A stretch of DNA of 64,000 bases from Leucobacter aridicollis (GCF_013409595.1 NZ_JACCBD010000001.1:1488001-1552000); one strand, 5' to 3'; counted from the first letter of the stretch, positions 19,177 to 29,120 are shown. Numbers and translations: made by a program. The notes: a model not told the origin generated them from the sequence alone.

Positions 19177-21927
19177 ATGGTGAATACACAAGAGAACACA
19201 GAGGATGCGGCTGGCGCCGTCGTTGAGACAGCAGCATCCGAAGCACACGAAGCCACAACAGTTGAGGCCGCAGCCGCCGAGACACCCAACGGAGCGGTAG
19301 CCGCACCCGAGGCGACCAGCGCCGAGACCGCCGATCAGGCAGACGCCGGGCAGGCAGACGCAGGAGCTGCGCCCGCGAACGGTGAGACGGAGCCCGCCGC
19401 GGAAGCCACCGACGCCGACGCGACGCCCACGGACGTCGAACCGGGCACGGCGGAGCAGGCCCCGGCCGAGCAGCCCGCAGCCGAGCCGGCGGAGAAGACG
19501 TTCGCCGATGGGCTCCCGCTCGTCCTGCCGCTCGCCGAGATGTCGCCCGAGGATCGCTTCCGCGCAACGACGCGCCTGATCTTCCTCGCCCCAGACGTCC
19601 CGCCGGTGCAGCCGATGCCGCGGCGCAACGAGCTGCGCAAGCTCGACGACATCCTCGACTCGAGGTTCCCCGGGAATGACTCCCGCGACCGGAACCAGCG
19701 CGACCGCGGTGAGCGGGATCGCGATCAGGATCGGCAGGAGCGCGACTCCGACCGTGGCGGGCGCGACTCGGGCAACACCCGCGGCAACTCGCGCCGCCGC
19801 CAGGGTGGCGCCGAGCACGACGAAGACGAGGGACGCCGCCAGCAGCGTCAGGCGCCGGTCATCACCGAGCCCCAGAAGCTTCGCGGGTCGACCCGCCTTG
19901 AGGCGAAGAAGCAGCGGCGCCGGGACGGCCGCGACGCCGGCCGCAAGCGCATGGTGATTACCGAGTCGGAGTTCCTCGCGCGCCGCGAGTCGGTTGACCG
20001 CGAGATGATCGTGCGGACGACTCCCGACCGGATCCAGATCGGCGTGCTCGAGGACAAGGTGCTCGTCGAGCACTACGTCGCGCGCTCGAGCGAGTCCTCG
20101 CTGATCGGCAACGTCTACCTGGGCCGCGTGCAGAACGTGCTGCCGAGCATGGAGGCTGCCTTCGTCGACATCGGCCGCGGCCGCAACGCGGTGCTCTACT
20201 CGGGTGAGGTCGACTGGTCTGAGTTCGAGGGTGGCAACACCGCTCGAAAGATCGAGAACGCGCTCAAGCCCGGCGATCAGGTGCTCGTGCAGGTCACGAA
20301 GGATCCTGTCGGCCACAAGGGTGCCCGCCTGACGAGCCAGATCTCGCTGCCCGGCCGCTTCCTCGTGTACGTGCCCGGCGGCGCGATGAACGGCATCTCA
20401 CGCAAGCTCCCTGACACCGAGCGTGCCCGGCTGAAGAAGATCCTCAAGGAGGTGCTCCCGAGCGGCGCAGGCGTGATCGTGCGCACCGCCGCCGAGGGCG
20501 CGACCGAGGATCAGCTCACGCACGACGTGCAGCGCCTCACTCGCCAGTGGGAGTCGATCCAGGCCCGCGTGAAGAAGGGTGGCGGGCCGGCGATGCTGCA
20601 TTCCGAGCCCGACATGCTCATCAAGATCGTGCGCGACGTCTTCAACGAGGACTTCTTGAAGATGCGTATCGAGGGGGCGGAGACCCACGAGGTCATCGAG
20701 AACTATCTCTCGGCGGTTGCCCCGGACCTCATGCAGCGCGTCGAGCGCTACGAGGGCGAGCGCGACATCTTCGACGAGTTCCGTGTGACGGAGCAGATCG
20801 CGAAGGCGCTCGACCGCAAGGTCTGGCTGCCCTCGGGCGGCTCGCTCGTCATCGACCGGACCGAGGCGATGACCGTTGTCGACGTCAACACCGGCAAGTT
20901 CGTGGGCGCCGGCGGCAACCTCGAAGAGACCGTCACCAAGAACAACCTCGAGTCCGCTGAAGAGATCGTGCGGCAGCTGCGGCTCCGCGACATCGGCGGC
21001 ATCATCGTGATCGACTTCATCGACATGGTGCTCGAGTCGAACCGCGACCTCGTGCTGCGTCGCCTCATCGAGTGCCTCGGACGCGACCGCACGAAGCACC
21101 AGGTCGCCGAGGTGACCTCGCTTGGCCTCGTGCAGATGACCCGCAAGAAGCTCGGCCTCGGGCTGCTTGAGTCGTTCAGCGAGCCGTGCGAGGTGTGCGC
21201 TGGCCGCGGCGTGATCGTGCATCACGAGCCCGTGCACCGCCACCGCAACGAGTCCTCCGGGCGCCAGAAGCGCGGCGGCAACAACTCGGGCTCGAACGGG
21301 AACGGATCCGCGAACGGGAAGGCGCAGGCCGAGCCGAAGGCGCAGACGCACGCTATCAGCGACGGCGCGAAGAACATGCTCGCGCAGGTGGCTGCCTCGA
21401 CGATCCCCACCGCGAAGACCTCCGACGACGCTGCGCCAACCGCGGTGCTGGAGAGCGTGCTCGACGCGCTCCCCGACGCCCCTCCCGCTGGCGCGTCGAA
21501 GTCCCGCAACCGCCGGGTGAGCTCCCGCGCCGGCGCTCCAGCGAGCGCCCCCAAGGCGCAGGAGCCGGCAGCTGCCGGCGGCGCGACCCGCGACGAGAGC
21601 GATCGCGGCGCTGCCGCTCCCGCAGCCTCCGACCGGGAGCGGTCGGAGGAGCGCGGCGAGGGACGTGGCGTCGATCCGATGGCGCAGCTGGCTGCGGCGT
21701 TGGACGGCGACCAGCAGGCGCCTGCACGCTCGCGGGGATCGCGTTCGCGGTCGACGCGCGCTCAGTCGCAGGCCGGTGGGCAGTCCGCGGCGAACGCCGC
21801 GAACGAGGCAACCGGCCACTCCGCGGACGGCGGCGCGCTCGATCCGGAGCGCATGCTCCTCGACGCGCTCGACGCTCGCACTCAGGGTCGCGGCGAGGCT
21901 CAGGCTGACACGCCGACCCACATTTGA
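19177..21927 (+). CDS. rne: ribonuclease E/G family endoribonuclease
   Basis: RNase E/G starts mRNA decay and processes rRNA and tRNA precursors. The 916-residue protein has the actinobacterial layout: an acidic Ala/Glu-rich N-terminal extension (1-110), a basic Arg/Asp-rich stretch (about 165-215), then the catalytic core. The core shows the S1 domain (NVYLGRVQNVLPSMEAAFVDIGRGRN region, about 305-375), the RNase H-like and DNase I-like parts, TVVDVNTGKFVG and GGIIVIDFIDM with metal-binding Asp residues, and the zinc-link CEVCAGRG. A disordered tail rich in Ala, Gly and Arg follows (about 690-916). AAGGAG (19161-19166) precedes the ATG. rplU starts 140 nt downstream. Confidence 0.93.
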   Translation: MVNTQENTEDAAGAVVETAASEAHEATTVEAAAAETPNGAVAAPEATSAETADQADAGQADAGAAPANGETEPAAEATDADATPTDVEPGTAEQAPAEQPAAEPAEKTFADGLPLVLPLAEMSPEDRFRATTRLIFLAPDVPPVQPMPRRNELRKLDDILDSRFPGNDSRDRNQRDRGERDRDQDRQERDSDRGGRDSGNTRGNSRRRQGGAEHDEDEGRRQQRQAPVITEPQKLRGSTRLEAKKQRRRDGRDAGRKRMVITESEFLARRESVDREMIVRTTPDRIQIGVLEDKVLVEHYVARSSESSLIGNVYLGRVQNVLPSMEAAFVDIGRGRNAVLYSGEVDWSEFEGGNTARKIENALKPGDQVLVQVTKDPVGHKGARLTSQISLPGRFLVYVPGGAMNGISRKLPDTERARLKKILKEVLPSGAGVIVRTAAEGATEDQLTHDVQRLTRQWESIQARVKKGGGPAMLHSEPDMLIKIVRDVFNEDFLKMRIEGAETHEVIENYLSAVAPDLMQRVERYEGERDIFDEFRVTEQIAKALDRKVWLPSGGSLVIDRTEAMTVVDVNTGKFVGAGGNLEETVTKNNLESAEEIVRQLRLRDIGGIIVIDFIDMVLESNRDLVLRRLIECLGRDRTKHQVAEVTSLGLVQMTRKKLGLGLLESFSEPCEVCAGRGVIVHHEPVHRHRNESSGRQKRGGNNSGSNGNGSANGKAQAEPKAQTHAISDGAKNMLAQVAASTIPTAKTSDDAAPTAVLESVLDALPDAPPAGASKSRNRRVSSRAGAPASAPKAQEPAAAGGATRDESDRGAAAPAASDRERSEERGEGRGVDPMAQLAAALDGDQQAPARSRGSRSRSTRAQSQAGGQSAANAANEATGHSADGGALDPERMLLDALDARTQGRGEAQADTPTHI

Positions 21928-21953
21928 CCGAACGCGGTAATTCGCGTTATTAT
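21924..21953 (+). promoter_or_regulatory. promoter of rplU-rpmA
   Basis: TTGACC (21924-21929), an 18-nt spacer and TATTAT (21948-21953), overlapping the rne stop codon. It is one of the best sigma-70-type matches in the window and would give a leader of about 100 nt before L21. Confidence 0.65.
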
Positions 21954-21995
21954 TGACCGTTGTGCGTACTCGCTTTTGAGGCGGGAAGTGCACGT

Positions 21996-22037
21996 ATGAC
22001 TTCGATCGTGACGGGTTCGCGATTCGACACGATTTAA
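21996..22037 (+). other. possible 13-codon leader ORF upstream of rplU
   Basis: ATG at 21996 opens a 13-codon frame (MTSIVTGSRFDTI) ending in TAA at 22037, preceded by a purine-rich GAGGCGGGAAG. ATCGTG and CACGAT inside it can pair. It may be chance, but it lies in the transcribed L21 leader, where ribosomal-protein autoregulation often acts. Confidence 0.25.
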
Positions 22038-22064
22038 GACGATCCTCGAGAGATGGGTGACCAA

Positions 22065-22373
22065 GTGGTTTACGCAGTAGTGCGCACAAGCGGACGGCAG
22101 GAGAAGGTCGAGGTTGGCTCGATCATCACTGTAAACCGTGTAGCGGGAGACGCTAAGGGAAATATTGAACTCCCGGCAGTGCTCCTCGTTGACGGCGACA
22201 AGGTGACGAGCGACGCTTCGGCTCTCGCAAAGGTCAAGGTTACCGCTGAGGTCCTCGACGACCTTCGCGGGCCGAAGATTGTCATCCAGCGTTACAAGAA
22301 CAAGACCGGTTACAAGAGCCGCCAGGGGCACCGTCAGGATCTGACCCGCCTCAAGGTCACCGGCATCAAGTAA
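22065..22373 (+). CDS. rplU: 50S ribosomal protein L21
   Basis: L21 binds 23S rRNA in the large subunit. The GTG at 22065 gives [19 protein letters not shown], the family's usual N-terminus, and 102 residues. An in-frame ATG at 22053 would add four residues (MGDQ) and cannot be excluded. The conserved C-terminus [24 protein letters not shown] is intact. It is co-transcribed with rpmA 29 nt downstream, behind its own strong promoter. Codon choice and AT content are those of a highly expressed gene. Confidence 0.95.
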   Translation: MVYAVVRTSGRQEKVEVGSIITVNRVAGDAKGNIELPAVLLVDGDKVTSDASALAKVKVTAEVLDDLRGPKIVIQRYKNKTGYKSRQGHRQDLTRLKVTGIK

Positions 22374-22402
22374 CACTTTTTAGACTCTAAGGAGACAGAC
22401 CA

Positions 22403-22657
22403 ATGGCATCCAAGAAGGGCGTCGGCTCCAGCAAGAACGGCCGCGACTCGAACGCACAGCGCCTCGGCGTGAAGCGCTTCGGCGGTCAGCAGGTGAACGC
22501 CGGCGAGATCATCGTGCGTCAGCGCGGAACCCACTTCCACCCCGGCGTCAACGTTGGCCGTGGCGGAGATGACACGCTGTTCGCTCTCGCAGCGGGCGCA
22601 GTTGAGTTCGGTGCGAAGGGTGGCCGCAAGGTCGTCAACATCGTCGCCGCTGCGTAA
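22403..22657 (+). CDS. rpmA: 50S ribosomal protein L27
   Basis: L27 reaches the peptidyl-transferase centre with its flexible N-terminus. The 84-residue protein starts [21 protein letters not shown], with no Firmicutes-type cleavable extension, and has [20 protein letters not shown] in its beta barrel. AAGGAGA precedes the ATG. A terminator follows 20 nt after the stop. Confidence 0.97.
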   Translation: MASKKGVGSSKNGRDSNAQRLGVKRFGGQQVNAGEIIVRQRGTHFHPGVNVGRGGDDTLFALAAGAVEFGAKGGRKVVNIVAAA

Positions 22658-22677
22658 GTAGTTCGGTACCGACACTA

Positions 22678-22699
22678 GGCGAGCTTCGGCTCGCCTTTT
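22678..22699 (+). terminator. terminator of rplU-rpmA
   Basis: GGCGAGC (22678-22684), tetraloop TTCG, GCTCGCC (22689-22695), then TTTT. Confidence 0.9.
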
Positions 22700-22709
22700 G
22701 TCGTATCTG

Positions 22710-22752
22710 GCCGGATCGTGCGGGCTTGCGCCCGCGCACGACGTGATCCGGC
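22710..22752. repeat. GC-rich inverted repeat between rpmA and obgE
   Basis: GCCGGATC (22710-22717) pairs with GATCCGGC (22745-22752), enclosing CGTGCGGGC and GCCCGCGCACG, which pair with a small bulge. It lies just past the rpmA terminator and before the obgE start; it may be a back-up terminator or part of the obgE control region. Confidence 0.5.
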
Positions 22753-22783
22753 GTCGCCCTGGCGGTTCCCGTCGGGCAGAATG

Positions 22784-22789
22784 TAGTTA
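22784..22789 (+). promoter_or_regulatory. possible -10 of obgE
   Basis: TAGTTA preceded by TG (an extended -10), about 36 nt before the obgE ATG, with the ribosome-binding site GAAGGG in between. No clear -35. Confidence 0.3.
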
Positions 22790-22825
22790 CTCGATCGCGT
22801 CTTCGGGTCGGAAGGGAAAACTCTC

Positions 22826-24334
22826 ATGGTGACGTTCGTTGACCAGGTCCAACTACACCTGCAGGCGGGCCGCGGTGGGAACGGCTGTGTCTCTGTTCGG
22901 CGCGAGAAGTTCAAGCCACTCGCTGGCCCAGACGGCGGCGCAGGCGGCAACGGCGGCACGATCGTGCTGCTCGCCGACCCGCAGGTCACGACACTGCTCG
23001 AATACCACCGCCGGCCGCACCGCTCGGCCGAGAACGGCGCCTACGGGGCGGGCGACTACCGCGCCGGCGCACACGGCGCCGAGCTCGTGCTGCCGGTTCC
23101 CGTCGGCACCGTGGTCAAGGATTCCGACGGCGAGGTGCTCGCTGACCTGACGGAGGCGGGCACGCGCTTCGTCGTCGCCGAGGGCGGCCTCGGTGGGCTG
23201 GGTAACCACGCGCTCGCGAGCCAGAAGCGCAAGGCGCCTGGATTTGCCCTGCTCGGCACCGAGGGGTGGGCTGGCGACGTCACGCTCGAGCTGAAGACGA
23301 TCGCTGATGTCGCGCTCGTCGGGCTCCCGTCGGCGGGGAAGTCGAGCCTCATCGCGGCGATGAGCGCCGCGCGGCCGAAGATCGCGGACTACCCCTTCAC
23401 CACGCTGCACCCGAACCTTGGCGTCGTCGAGGCGGGGGAGACCCGCTTTACCGTCGCCGACGTGCCCGGGCTCATCGAGGGCGCGAGCGAGGGTAAGGGG
23501 CTCGGCCTCGACTTCCTCCGCCACGTTGAGCGCTGCAGCGCCCTGCTGCACGTGCTCGACTGCGCGACGCTCGAACCCGGCCGCGACCCGATCTCCGATC
23601 TTGAGATCATCAAGACCGAGCTCGCCGCCTACGAGGTCCCGGAGGGCCAGGTGCCCCTGCTCGACCGGCCGCAGCTCGTCGCCCTGAACAAGATCGACGT
23701 GCCCGAGGCCCGCGAGCTCGCTCAGTTCGTGCGCCCCGACCTCGAGGCGATGGGCTACCGCGTCTTCGAGATCTCGACGGCATCGCGCGAGGGGCTCCGC
23801 GAGCTGGGGTTCGCCCTCGCCGAGATCGTCGATGAGGCGCGCGCGAAGGCTGAGGCCGAGACCGAGCGACTCGAGCGCATCGTGCTCACGCCGAAGGCCG
23901 TCGACCGCCAGGCCGGCTTCCGTGTCGTGACCGAGGGCGGCTCGTACGGGACGCTCTTCCGCGTGCTCGGGCAGAAGCCCGAGCGGTGGGTGCAGCAGAC
24001 CGACTTCCAGAACGACGAGGCCGTCGGCTACCTCGCTGACCGCCTGCAGAAGCTCGGCATTGAGGACGCGCTGGTGAAGGCCGGCGCCGTCGCGGGCTCG
24101 ACCGTTGTCATCGGTCCCGGCCAGGGCGTCGTGTTCGACTGGGAGCCGTCGCTCACGAGCGCCGCCGAGGTGCAGGTTGGCGTTCGCGGGAGCGACGACA
24201 GGCTGGACGGACCGCAGCGCCGTACCAACAAGGAGCGTCGATCGGACTACCACGACCTCATGGACGCAAAGGCCGCAGCGCGCGAGCAGCTTGAGGAGGA
24301 GCGGAAGTCGGGCATGTGGGAGTCTGAGGCGTGA
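22826..24334 (+). CDS. obgE: GTPase Obg/CgtA
   Basis: Obg is an essential ribosome-associated GTPase acting in 50S assembly and stress responses. The 502-residue protein has the glycine-rich Obg fold (1-158; [26 protein letters not shown]), the G domain with [26 protein letters not shown] and NKIDVPE (160-330), the C-terminal OCT domain (about 355-430; [16 protein letters not shown]), and a charged tail of about 70 residues usual in actinobacteria. It overlaps proB by 4 nt (GTGA). Confidence 0.97.
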   Translation: MVTFVDQVQLHLQAGRGGNGCVSVRREKFKPLAGPDGGAGGNGGTIVLLADPQVTTLLEYHRRPHRSAENGAYGAGDYRAGAHGAELVLPVPVGTVVKDSDGEVLADLTEAGTRFVVAEGGLGGLGNHALASQKRKAPGFALLGTEGWAGDVTLELKTIADVALVGLPSAGKSSLIAAMSAARPKIADYPFTTLHPNLGVVEAGETRFTVADVPGLIEGASEGKGLGLDFLRHVERCSALLHVLDCATLEPGRDPISDLEIIKTELAAYEVPEGQVPLLDRPQLVALNKIDVPEARELAQFVRPDLEAMGYRVFEISTASREGLRELGFALAEIVDEARAKAEAETERLERIVLTPKAVDRQAGFRVVTEGGSYGTLFRVLGQKPERWVQQTDFQNDEAVGYLADRLQKLGIEDALVKAGAVAGSTVVIGPGQGVVFDWEPSLTSAAEVQVGVRGSDDRLDGPQRRTNKERRSDYHDLMDAKAAAREQLEEERKSGMWESEA

Positions 24335-25119
24335 TCGACGCGGGCTCGCGCGGCGCGACGCTGCTCGCGGCACGCCGCGTCGTCGTGAAGGTCGGCTCGT
24401 CCTCGGTGAGCGGTGACAACGCCGGGCAGATTCCGACGCTCGTGGATTCGCTTGCGCGGCTGCGAGCCGCCGGGGCCGAGGTGATCCTCGTCTCCAGCGG
24501 CGCGATCGCGACCGGGGTGCCGTTCCTGAATATCGACGCGCGGCCCGACGATCTCGCCACCCAGCAGGCGGCTGCGGCCGTCGGGCAGAACATCCTGGTG
24601 AATCGATACCAGCGCGCGCTCAGCAGCCACGATCTCGTCGCTGGGCAGGTGCTGCTCACCGCGCACGACATGGAGAACCCGACGCACCGCGGGAACGCCA
24701 GGCGCGCCCTCGAGCGGCTGCTCGCGCTCGGGACGGTGCCGATCATCAACGAGAACGACACCGTCGCGACGCACGAGATCCGGTTTGGCGACAACGACCG
24801 CCTCGCGGCGCTCGTCGCGCGGCTCGTTGAGGCCGACCAGCTCGTGCTGCTGTCGGACATCGACGCGCTCTACACGGCGCCGCCGGAGGTGGTGGGCGCG
24901 GAGCGCATCGCGCACGTCGCCTACGGCGATCCGCTCGACGGCGTGAAGATCGGGGAGAGCCAGTCGGGCTGGGGTACCGGCGGCGCGGCGACGAAGGTGC
25001 AGGCCGCGAGGCTCGCCGCAGACGCCGGTACGACGGTGCTGCTCACGGAGGCGCGGCTGCTCGCCGCGGTGCTCGACGGTGAGGATCACGGCACCCTCTT
25101 TGGGGCGGCAGCGCGGTAG
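24331..25119 (+). CDS. proB: glutamate 5-kinase ProB, without PUA domain
   Basis: ProB phosphorylates glutamate to gamma-glutamyl phosphate, the first step of proline synthesis. The 262-residue protein is only the amino-acid-kinase domain: [14 protein letters not shown] at the N-terminus, [49 protein letters not shown] and [15 protein letters not shown]. The RNA-binding-type PUA domain found at the C-terminus of E. coli ProB (about 367 residues) is missing; PUA-less ProB forms are known. The GTG start overlaps the obgE stop. proA follows after 23 nt with its own leaderless promoter. Confidence 0.94.
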   Translation: MIDAGSRGATLLAARRVVVKVGSSSVSGDNAGQIPTLVDSLARLRAAGAEVILVSSGAIATGVPFLNIDARPDDLATQQAAAAVGQNILVNRYQRALSSHDLVAGQVLLTAHDMENPTHRGNARRALERLLALGTVPIINENDTVATHEIRFGDNDRLAALVARLVEADQLVLLSDIDALYTAPPEVVGAERIAHVAYGDPLDGVKIGESQSGWGTGGAATKVQAARLAADAGTTVLLTEARLLAAVLDGEDHGTLFGAAAR

Positions 25120-25130
25120 CTCCGGCGGGC

Positions 25131-25136
25131 TAGAAT
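25131..25136 (+). promoter_or_regulatory. -10 element of proA (leaderless)
   Basis: TAGAAT ends 6 nt before the proA ATG, within the 23-bp gap after proB, so proA can be expressed separately from obgE-proB. Confidence 0.55.
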
Positions 25137-25142
25137 GGCGTC

Positions 25143-26393
25143 ATGTCTAGCACTGATGCGTTCGTCGACCTGTTGACCCTGGCGAAGGGTGCCTCGCGCG
25201 CCCTTGCCACCGCCACAACGGCACAGAAGAACGCGGCGCTCGAGGCGATCGCGGTCGCACTCGAGGGCGCAATCCCAGAGATCATCGCCGCGAACGAGCT
25301 CGACCTCGCGCGCGGCGTCGAAAACGCGATCGGCGACGGGCTGCTCGACAGGCTGAAGCTTGACGAGGCGCGCATCCGCGGCCTCGCGGCCGCGGTGCGC
25401 GAGATTGTCTCCCTTCCCGACCCGGTCGGCGAGGTGGTGCGCGGCAGCACGCTCGCGAACGGCATCGCGATCGCGCAGCAGCGGGTCCCGTTTGGCGTCA
25501 TCGGCGCGATCTACGAGGCGCGCCCGAACGTCACCGTCGACATCGTTGCGCTCGCACTGAAGAGCGGCAACGGCGCGGTGCTGCGCGGCGGCTCGGCCGC
25601 GGAGGACTCGAACCGGGTGCTCGTACGCCTCATCCAGGAGGCCGTCAGCGGCAGCGGTATCGACGGCAATGCGTTCCAGACAATCGACCCGTTCGGCCGC
25701 GAGGGCGCAGGACGGCTCATGCGCGCCCGCGGCTTCGTCGACGTGCTGATCCCGCGGGGGAGCGCCGGCCTGATCGCGACGGTCGTGAACGAGTCCACCG
25801 TGCCCGTGATCGAGACCGGGGCTGGCATCGTCCACGTGTACGTCGACGCGAGCGCCGATCCCGACATGGCGCACGCAATCGTCGTGAACGCGAAGACGCA
25901 CCGGCCGAGCGTGTGCAACTCGGCCGAGACGCTGCTCGTGCACGCGGCGCACGCGGACACGCTGCTGCCGCGCCTCGTCGACGCGCTCGCTGAACGCGGC
26001 GTCGTGCTCTATGGCGACGAGCGCGCCCAGACCGCGGGCGTGCGCGAGCCCGCCACTCCCGAGACGTGGGCCACGGAGCACCTCGACCTCGTGATGGGGG
26101 TGCGTGTCGTGGACTCCATGGACGAGGCGATCGCGCACATCGACGAGTACTCGACGAAGCACACCGAGTCGATCGTGACGAACGACTTCGGGAACGCCGA
26201 GCGCTTCCTCGCCGAGGTCGACTCGGCCGTCGTGATGGTGAACGCCTCAACCCGGTTCACCGACGGCGGCGAGTTCGGGTTCGGCGCCGAGGTCGGAATT
26301 TCGACCCAGAAGATGCACGCGCGCGGCCCGATGGGCCTGCCCGAACTCACGAGTACGAAGTGGGTTGTGCGTGGCACTGGGCAGATTCGCTAG
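25143..26393 (+). CDS. proA: glutamate-5-semialdehyde dehydrogenase ProA
   Basis: ProA reduces gamma-glutamyl phosphate with NADPH to the semialdehyde that cyclises to pyrroline-5-carboxylate. The 416-residue length is normal. The aldehyde-dehydrogenase fold is clear: QQRVPFGVIGAIYEARPNV, SGNGAVLRGGSAAEDSN, the catalytic cysteine in RPSVCNSAETLLVH, NASTRFTDGGEFGFGAEVGI and STQKMHARGPMGLPELTSTKW. It follows proB and precedes nadD, the common actinobacterial order. Confidence 0.97.
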   Translation: MSSTDAFVDLLTLAKGASRALATATTAQKNAALEAIAVALEGAIPEIIAANELDLARGVENAIGDGLLDRLKLDEARIRGLAAAVREIVSLPDPVGEVVRGSTLANGIAIAQQRVPFGVIGAIYEARPNVTVDIVALALKSGNGAVLRGGSAAEDSNRVLVRLIQEAVSGSGIDGNAFQTIDPFGREGAGRLMRARGFVDVLIPRGSAGLIATVVNESTVPVIETGAGIVHVYVDASADPDMAHAIVVNAKTHRPSVCNSAETLLVHAAHADTLLPRLVDALAERGVVLYGDERAQTAGVREPATPETWATEHLDLVMGVRVVDSMDEAIAHIDEYSTKHTESIVTNDFGNAERFLAEVDSAVVMVNASTRFTDGGEFGFGAEVGISTQKMHARGPMGLPELTSTKWVVRGTGQIR

Positions 26394-26450
26394 CCAAACC
26401 CTGTAGGGTTGTAGTAAGTATTTCTGCCATACGAAAGGTCAGGGCTCTTC

Positions 26451-26660
26451 ATGTCATTTGCAGCCACGATTGCAGCAGCCGAGGGCGCAAGCCACGTCGT
26501 CACGGAGCTTCCGATGCCTGCGCCCGTGTACGGCGTCATTGTCTTCTCCATCTTCGTTGTCGCCGCACTGGTGACGTTCTCCTTCCGTGACGTTGCAAAC
26601 CGCCACGCAGAGAAGGCAGCGGCGTACGCCCGCGAACACGGTGAGGCGCAGCAGCACTAA
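26451..26660 (+). CDS. small single-span membrane protein between proA and nadD
   Basis: A 69-residue protein with a short N-terminal segment, one transmembrane helix (about residues 25-45, [21 protein letters not shown]) and a charged, His/Glu-rich cytoplasmic tail ([19 protein letters not shown]). GAAAGGTC lies upstream of the ATG. A short palindrome, AACCCT-GT-AGGGTT (26397-26410), lies in the gap after proA. nadD starts 2 nt after its stop. I do not recognise a function; tiny membrane proteins at this position are seen in related genomes. Confidence 0.8.
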   Translation: MSFAATIAAAEGASHVVTELPMPAPVYGVIVFSIFVVAALVTFSFRDVANRHAEKAAAYAREHGEAQQH

Positions 26661-26662
26661 TC

Positions 26663-27262
26663 GTGGCTACTCGGCGACGCGTGGGGGTGATGGGCGGCAC
26701 CTTCGACCCGATTCATCACGGCCACCTCGTCGCCGCCAGCGAGGTTGCGAAGAGCTTCGACCTTGACGAGGTCGTCTTCGTGCCCACCGGTCAGCCCTGG
26801 CAGAAGAGCAACGTCTCGGAGAGCGAACACCGCTACCTGATGACTGTCATCGCCACGGCGTCGAACCCGCAGTTCACCGTGAGTCGCGTGGACGTGGACC
26901 GCGACGGGCCGACCTACACGGTCGACACGCTCCGCGATCTGAAGCGGCTCATGCCTGACGCGGAGCTCTTCTTCATCTCTGGAGCAGACGCGGTTCAGCA
27001 GATCGTCAGCTGGAAAGACGTTGAAAAGCTGTGGGAGCTCGCGCACTTTATTGCGGTGTCGCGGCCCGGCCACGAGCTGTCTCTCTCAGGCCTTTCACAC
27101 GATAACGTAAGCTTGCTGGAGATCCCGGCGCTATCAATCTCCTCTACAGACTGTAGGGAGCGGGTGTCGAGAGGTTACCCTGTGTGGTACCTAGTGCCCG
27201 ATGGGGTAGTGCAGTACATCGCCAAGCACGGCTTGTATTCCGAGGAAGCGACAGACGAATGA
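26663..27262 (+). CDS. nadD: nicotinate-nucleotide adenylyltransferase NadD
   Basis: NadD adenylates nicotinate mononucleotide to nicotinate adenine dinucleotide, downstream of the nadABC products encoded at 50128-54121. The 199-residue protein carries the nucleotidyltransferase signature [15 protein letters not shown], the substrate region [23 protein letters not shown] and the C-terminal [13 protein letters not shown] (family ISSTxIR). The GTG start is 2 nt after the previous stop, and its own stop overlaps the next start (ATGA), so the cluster 26451-29092 reads as one unit. Confidence 0.96.
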   Translation: MATRRRVGVMGGTFDPIHHGHLVAASEVAKSFDLDEVVFVPTGQPWQKSNVSESEHRYLMTVIATASNPQFTVSRVDVDRDGPTYTVDTLRDLKRLMPDAELFFISGADAVQQIVSWKDVEKLWELAHFIAVSRPGHELSLSGLSHDNVSLLEIPALSISSTDCRERVSRGYPVWYLVPDGVVQYIAKHGLYSEEATDE

Positions 27263-28695
27263 GTGAGCAAGACCACGAACGGCCCTTGACGCGGCGCGAG
27301 ATGCGCCTGCGCGAGCAGGCCGAACGCGAGGGCGCCGAGTCGATCGAAGAGGTCCCCGCCGGCGAGGCAGCCGCGGCGGACGGGGAGACCGCAACTGAGT
27401 CGGTGAGCATCGACCTCGCGAGCATCGAGATCGATCCGCTGAATCCCGACGGAACACCCCGCACGAGGCGTGAGCTCCGCGAGTTGCGCGAAGCGGCCGT
27501 GGCCGAACTCGTCGCCGAGCAGGAAGCCGCCGACGCGGCACAGGCTGCCGCGGATGCCGAGTCAATGCCCGCCGCCGAGCCGGAGCCCGAGGCTCCCGCA
27601 GAGGAGCCCGAGGTTGCCGCCGAGGAGCCCGAGGCTCACGCCGAGGACGACTTCGACTCGTTCGGCGCCCCGACGGAGGCGCTGAGCTTCGAAGACCTGC
27701 CCGTGAACGGTGGTGCGACTGATCACACCGCCGCAGACGTCGACGCGCCTACCGAGGCGTTCTCGCTTGAGGACATCCTCGACGCCGCCGAGCCCACGTC
27801 GCCGACGGGCGACGCCGACGCCGTCGCGAACCTGTTCGCGACGGACTCGAACGACATCGTCGAGATCGTCGACGCAGAGACTGAGGCATCGGCAGACGGC
27901 GCAGACGAGACCGACGAGGTCGTCGTTGAGGCCGAGACTGTCGCTCACGACGTCATCGCCGACGAGGTCGTGGTCGATGAGGTCGTCGTCGATGTTGACC
28001 CGATTGACGTCGTCGATCCTGATCTCGCCGCCGAGGACCTCGGTGCGAGCGCCGTTGACGCGAGCGACGCCGCTGCTGAGCCCGCGGTCGATGCCGACGA
28101 GCCTGAAGCGGCGCGCAATACCGGCACGGACACCGCAGGCTACTCGTTCCCAGACATCCAGCCGCCCGAGGAATGGCGCTCCGTGTTCGACGACCCCGCT
28201 CGGGCCGCGAACATCACCGCCCCCGGCGAGTCCGGCGACTTTGACGATCTCATCTCGCGCGCGGTCGCGCAGGAGGGGAGCACCGGGGGGACCGGCGCAT
28301 CGGCGCTGATCCTGCCCTCGCATCCGGGCGAGACCGGCGGCCTCACCGGGCCGCTCGGCGCGACCGGCGAGCTCTTCGTGACCGGCTCGATCGAACTGCC
28401 GAAGTCGATGGGGGAGACCGGGGGACACTCCGGGATCCACGATTCGATCGACTTCGACCCGTTCCTGACGGGCGAGACCCCCGACGCGATCACCTCGACG
28501 TCGGAGTCCGGCCCCATGCCAGTCTCAGCGCGCAGCGCGGTGAGCGCACGCCGCCGCCCCGAGGTGCCCGTCGTTGCGGAGCCCACCAAGGACCGCAGCA
28601 AGATGCCGCTCATTCTCGCGCTCTCCGGAGGCGGGCTGATCGTCGTCGTTATTGGTGTCGTGGTGTTCGCCGCGACCCAGGGATTCTTTAACTAA
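27259..28695 (+). CDS. acidic low-complexity protein with C-terminal membrane helix
   Basis: A 478-residue protein of unknown function. The start at ATG 27259 overlaps the nadD stop; [25 protein letters not shown] begins a basic amphipathic segment, and an [20 protein letters not shown] segment repeats the same TRRE(L/M)R theme. Then comes a long acidic Ala/Glu/Asp/Val-rich region (about 90-300), a Gly/Thr-rich stretch, and one transmembrane helix near the C-terminus (about 455-475, [21 protein letters not shown]). Such tail-anchored acidic proteins occur between nadD and rsfS in relatives. The sequence suggests a cytoplasmic disordered domain tethered to the membrane. Confidence 0.75.
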   Translation: MSEQDHERPLTRREMRLREQAEREGAESIEEVPAGEAAAADGETATESVSIDLASIEIDPLNPDGTPRTRRELRELREAAVAELVAEQEAADAAQAAADAESMPAAEPEPEAPAEEPEVAAEEPEAHAEDDFDSFGAPTEALSFEDLPVNGGATDHTAADVDAPTEAFSLEDILDAAEPTSPTGDADAVANLFATDSNDIVEIVDAETEASADGADETDEVVVEAETVAHDVIADEVVVDEVVVDVDPIDVVDPDLAAEDLGASAVDASDAAAEPAVDADEPEAARNTGTDTAGYSFPDIQPPEEWRSVFDDPARAANITAPGESGDFDDLISRAVAQEGSTGGTGASALILPSHPGETGGLTGPLGATGELFVTGSIELPKSMGETGGHSGIHDSIDFDPFLTGETPDAITSTSESGPMPVSARSAVSARRRPEVPVVAEPTKDRSKMPLILALSGGGLIVVVIGVVVFAATQGFFN

Positions 28696-28714
28696 CACCT
28701 TGAGGGGTACACAC

Positions 28715-29092
28715 GTGGCAGACGCTCGAAACATGCTCGCCGACCTGCAGATCGCCGTTCGCGCGGCCGACGCGAAGGGGGCAACGGCTCCCGTCGCGCT
28801 CGAAGTGGGGGAGCTGTTCGGATTCGCAGACGCGTTTCTGATCGTGTCTGGCAGCGTCGAGCGCAACGTCCAGGCGATCTCGGACGAGATCGAGCGCGAC
28901 CTCAACGAGGCAGGCGTTCGGACGATCCGGCGCGAGGGCCGCGAAGGCGGGCGCTGGGTGCTGCTCGACTTCGGCGACATCATGGTGCACGTCTTCCACC
29001 AGGAGGAGCGCGACTTCTACCAGCTCGAGCGTCTCTGGCATGACTGCCCGGTGATCGACGTCTCCGAGATGCTCGAGGTCGCCCCGCAGTAA
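28715..29092 (+). CDS. rsfS: ribosome silencing factor RsfS
   Basis: RsfS binds L14 on the 50S subunit and blocks subunit joining when nutrients are short. The GTG at 28715, after TTGAGGGG, gives 125 residues beginning MADARNMLADLQIAVRAADAKG; the upstream frame extension has no support. Family motifs include FGFADAFLIVSGSVERNVQAI, RREGREGGRWVLLDFGDIMVHVFHQEERDFYQLERLW. It ends the nadD cluster, a widely conserved nadD-rsfS linkage. Confidence 0.96.
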   Translation: MADARNMLADLQIAVRAADAKGATAPVALEVGELFGFADAFLIVSGSVERNVQAISDEIERDLNEAGVRTIRREGREGGRWVLLDFGDIMVHVFHQEERDFYQLERLWHDCPVIDVSEMLEVAPQ

Positions 29093-29120
29093 GTTTCGAG
29101 CCAGCCCCGGGCGCGTCGAT

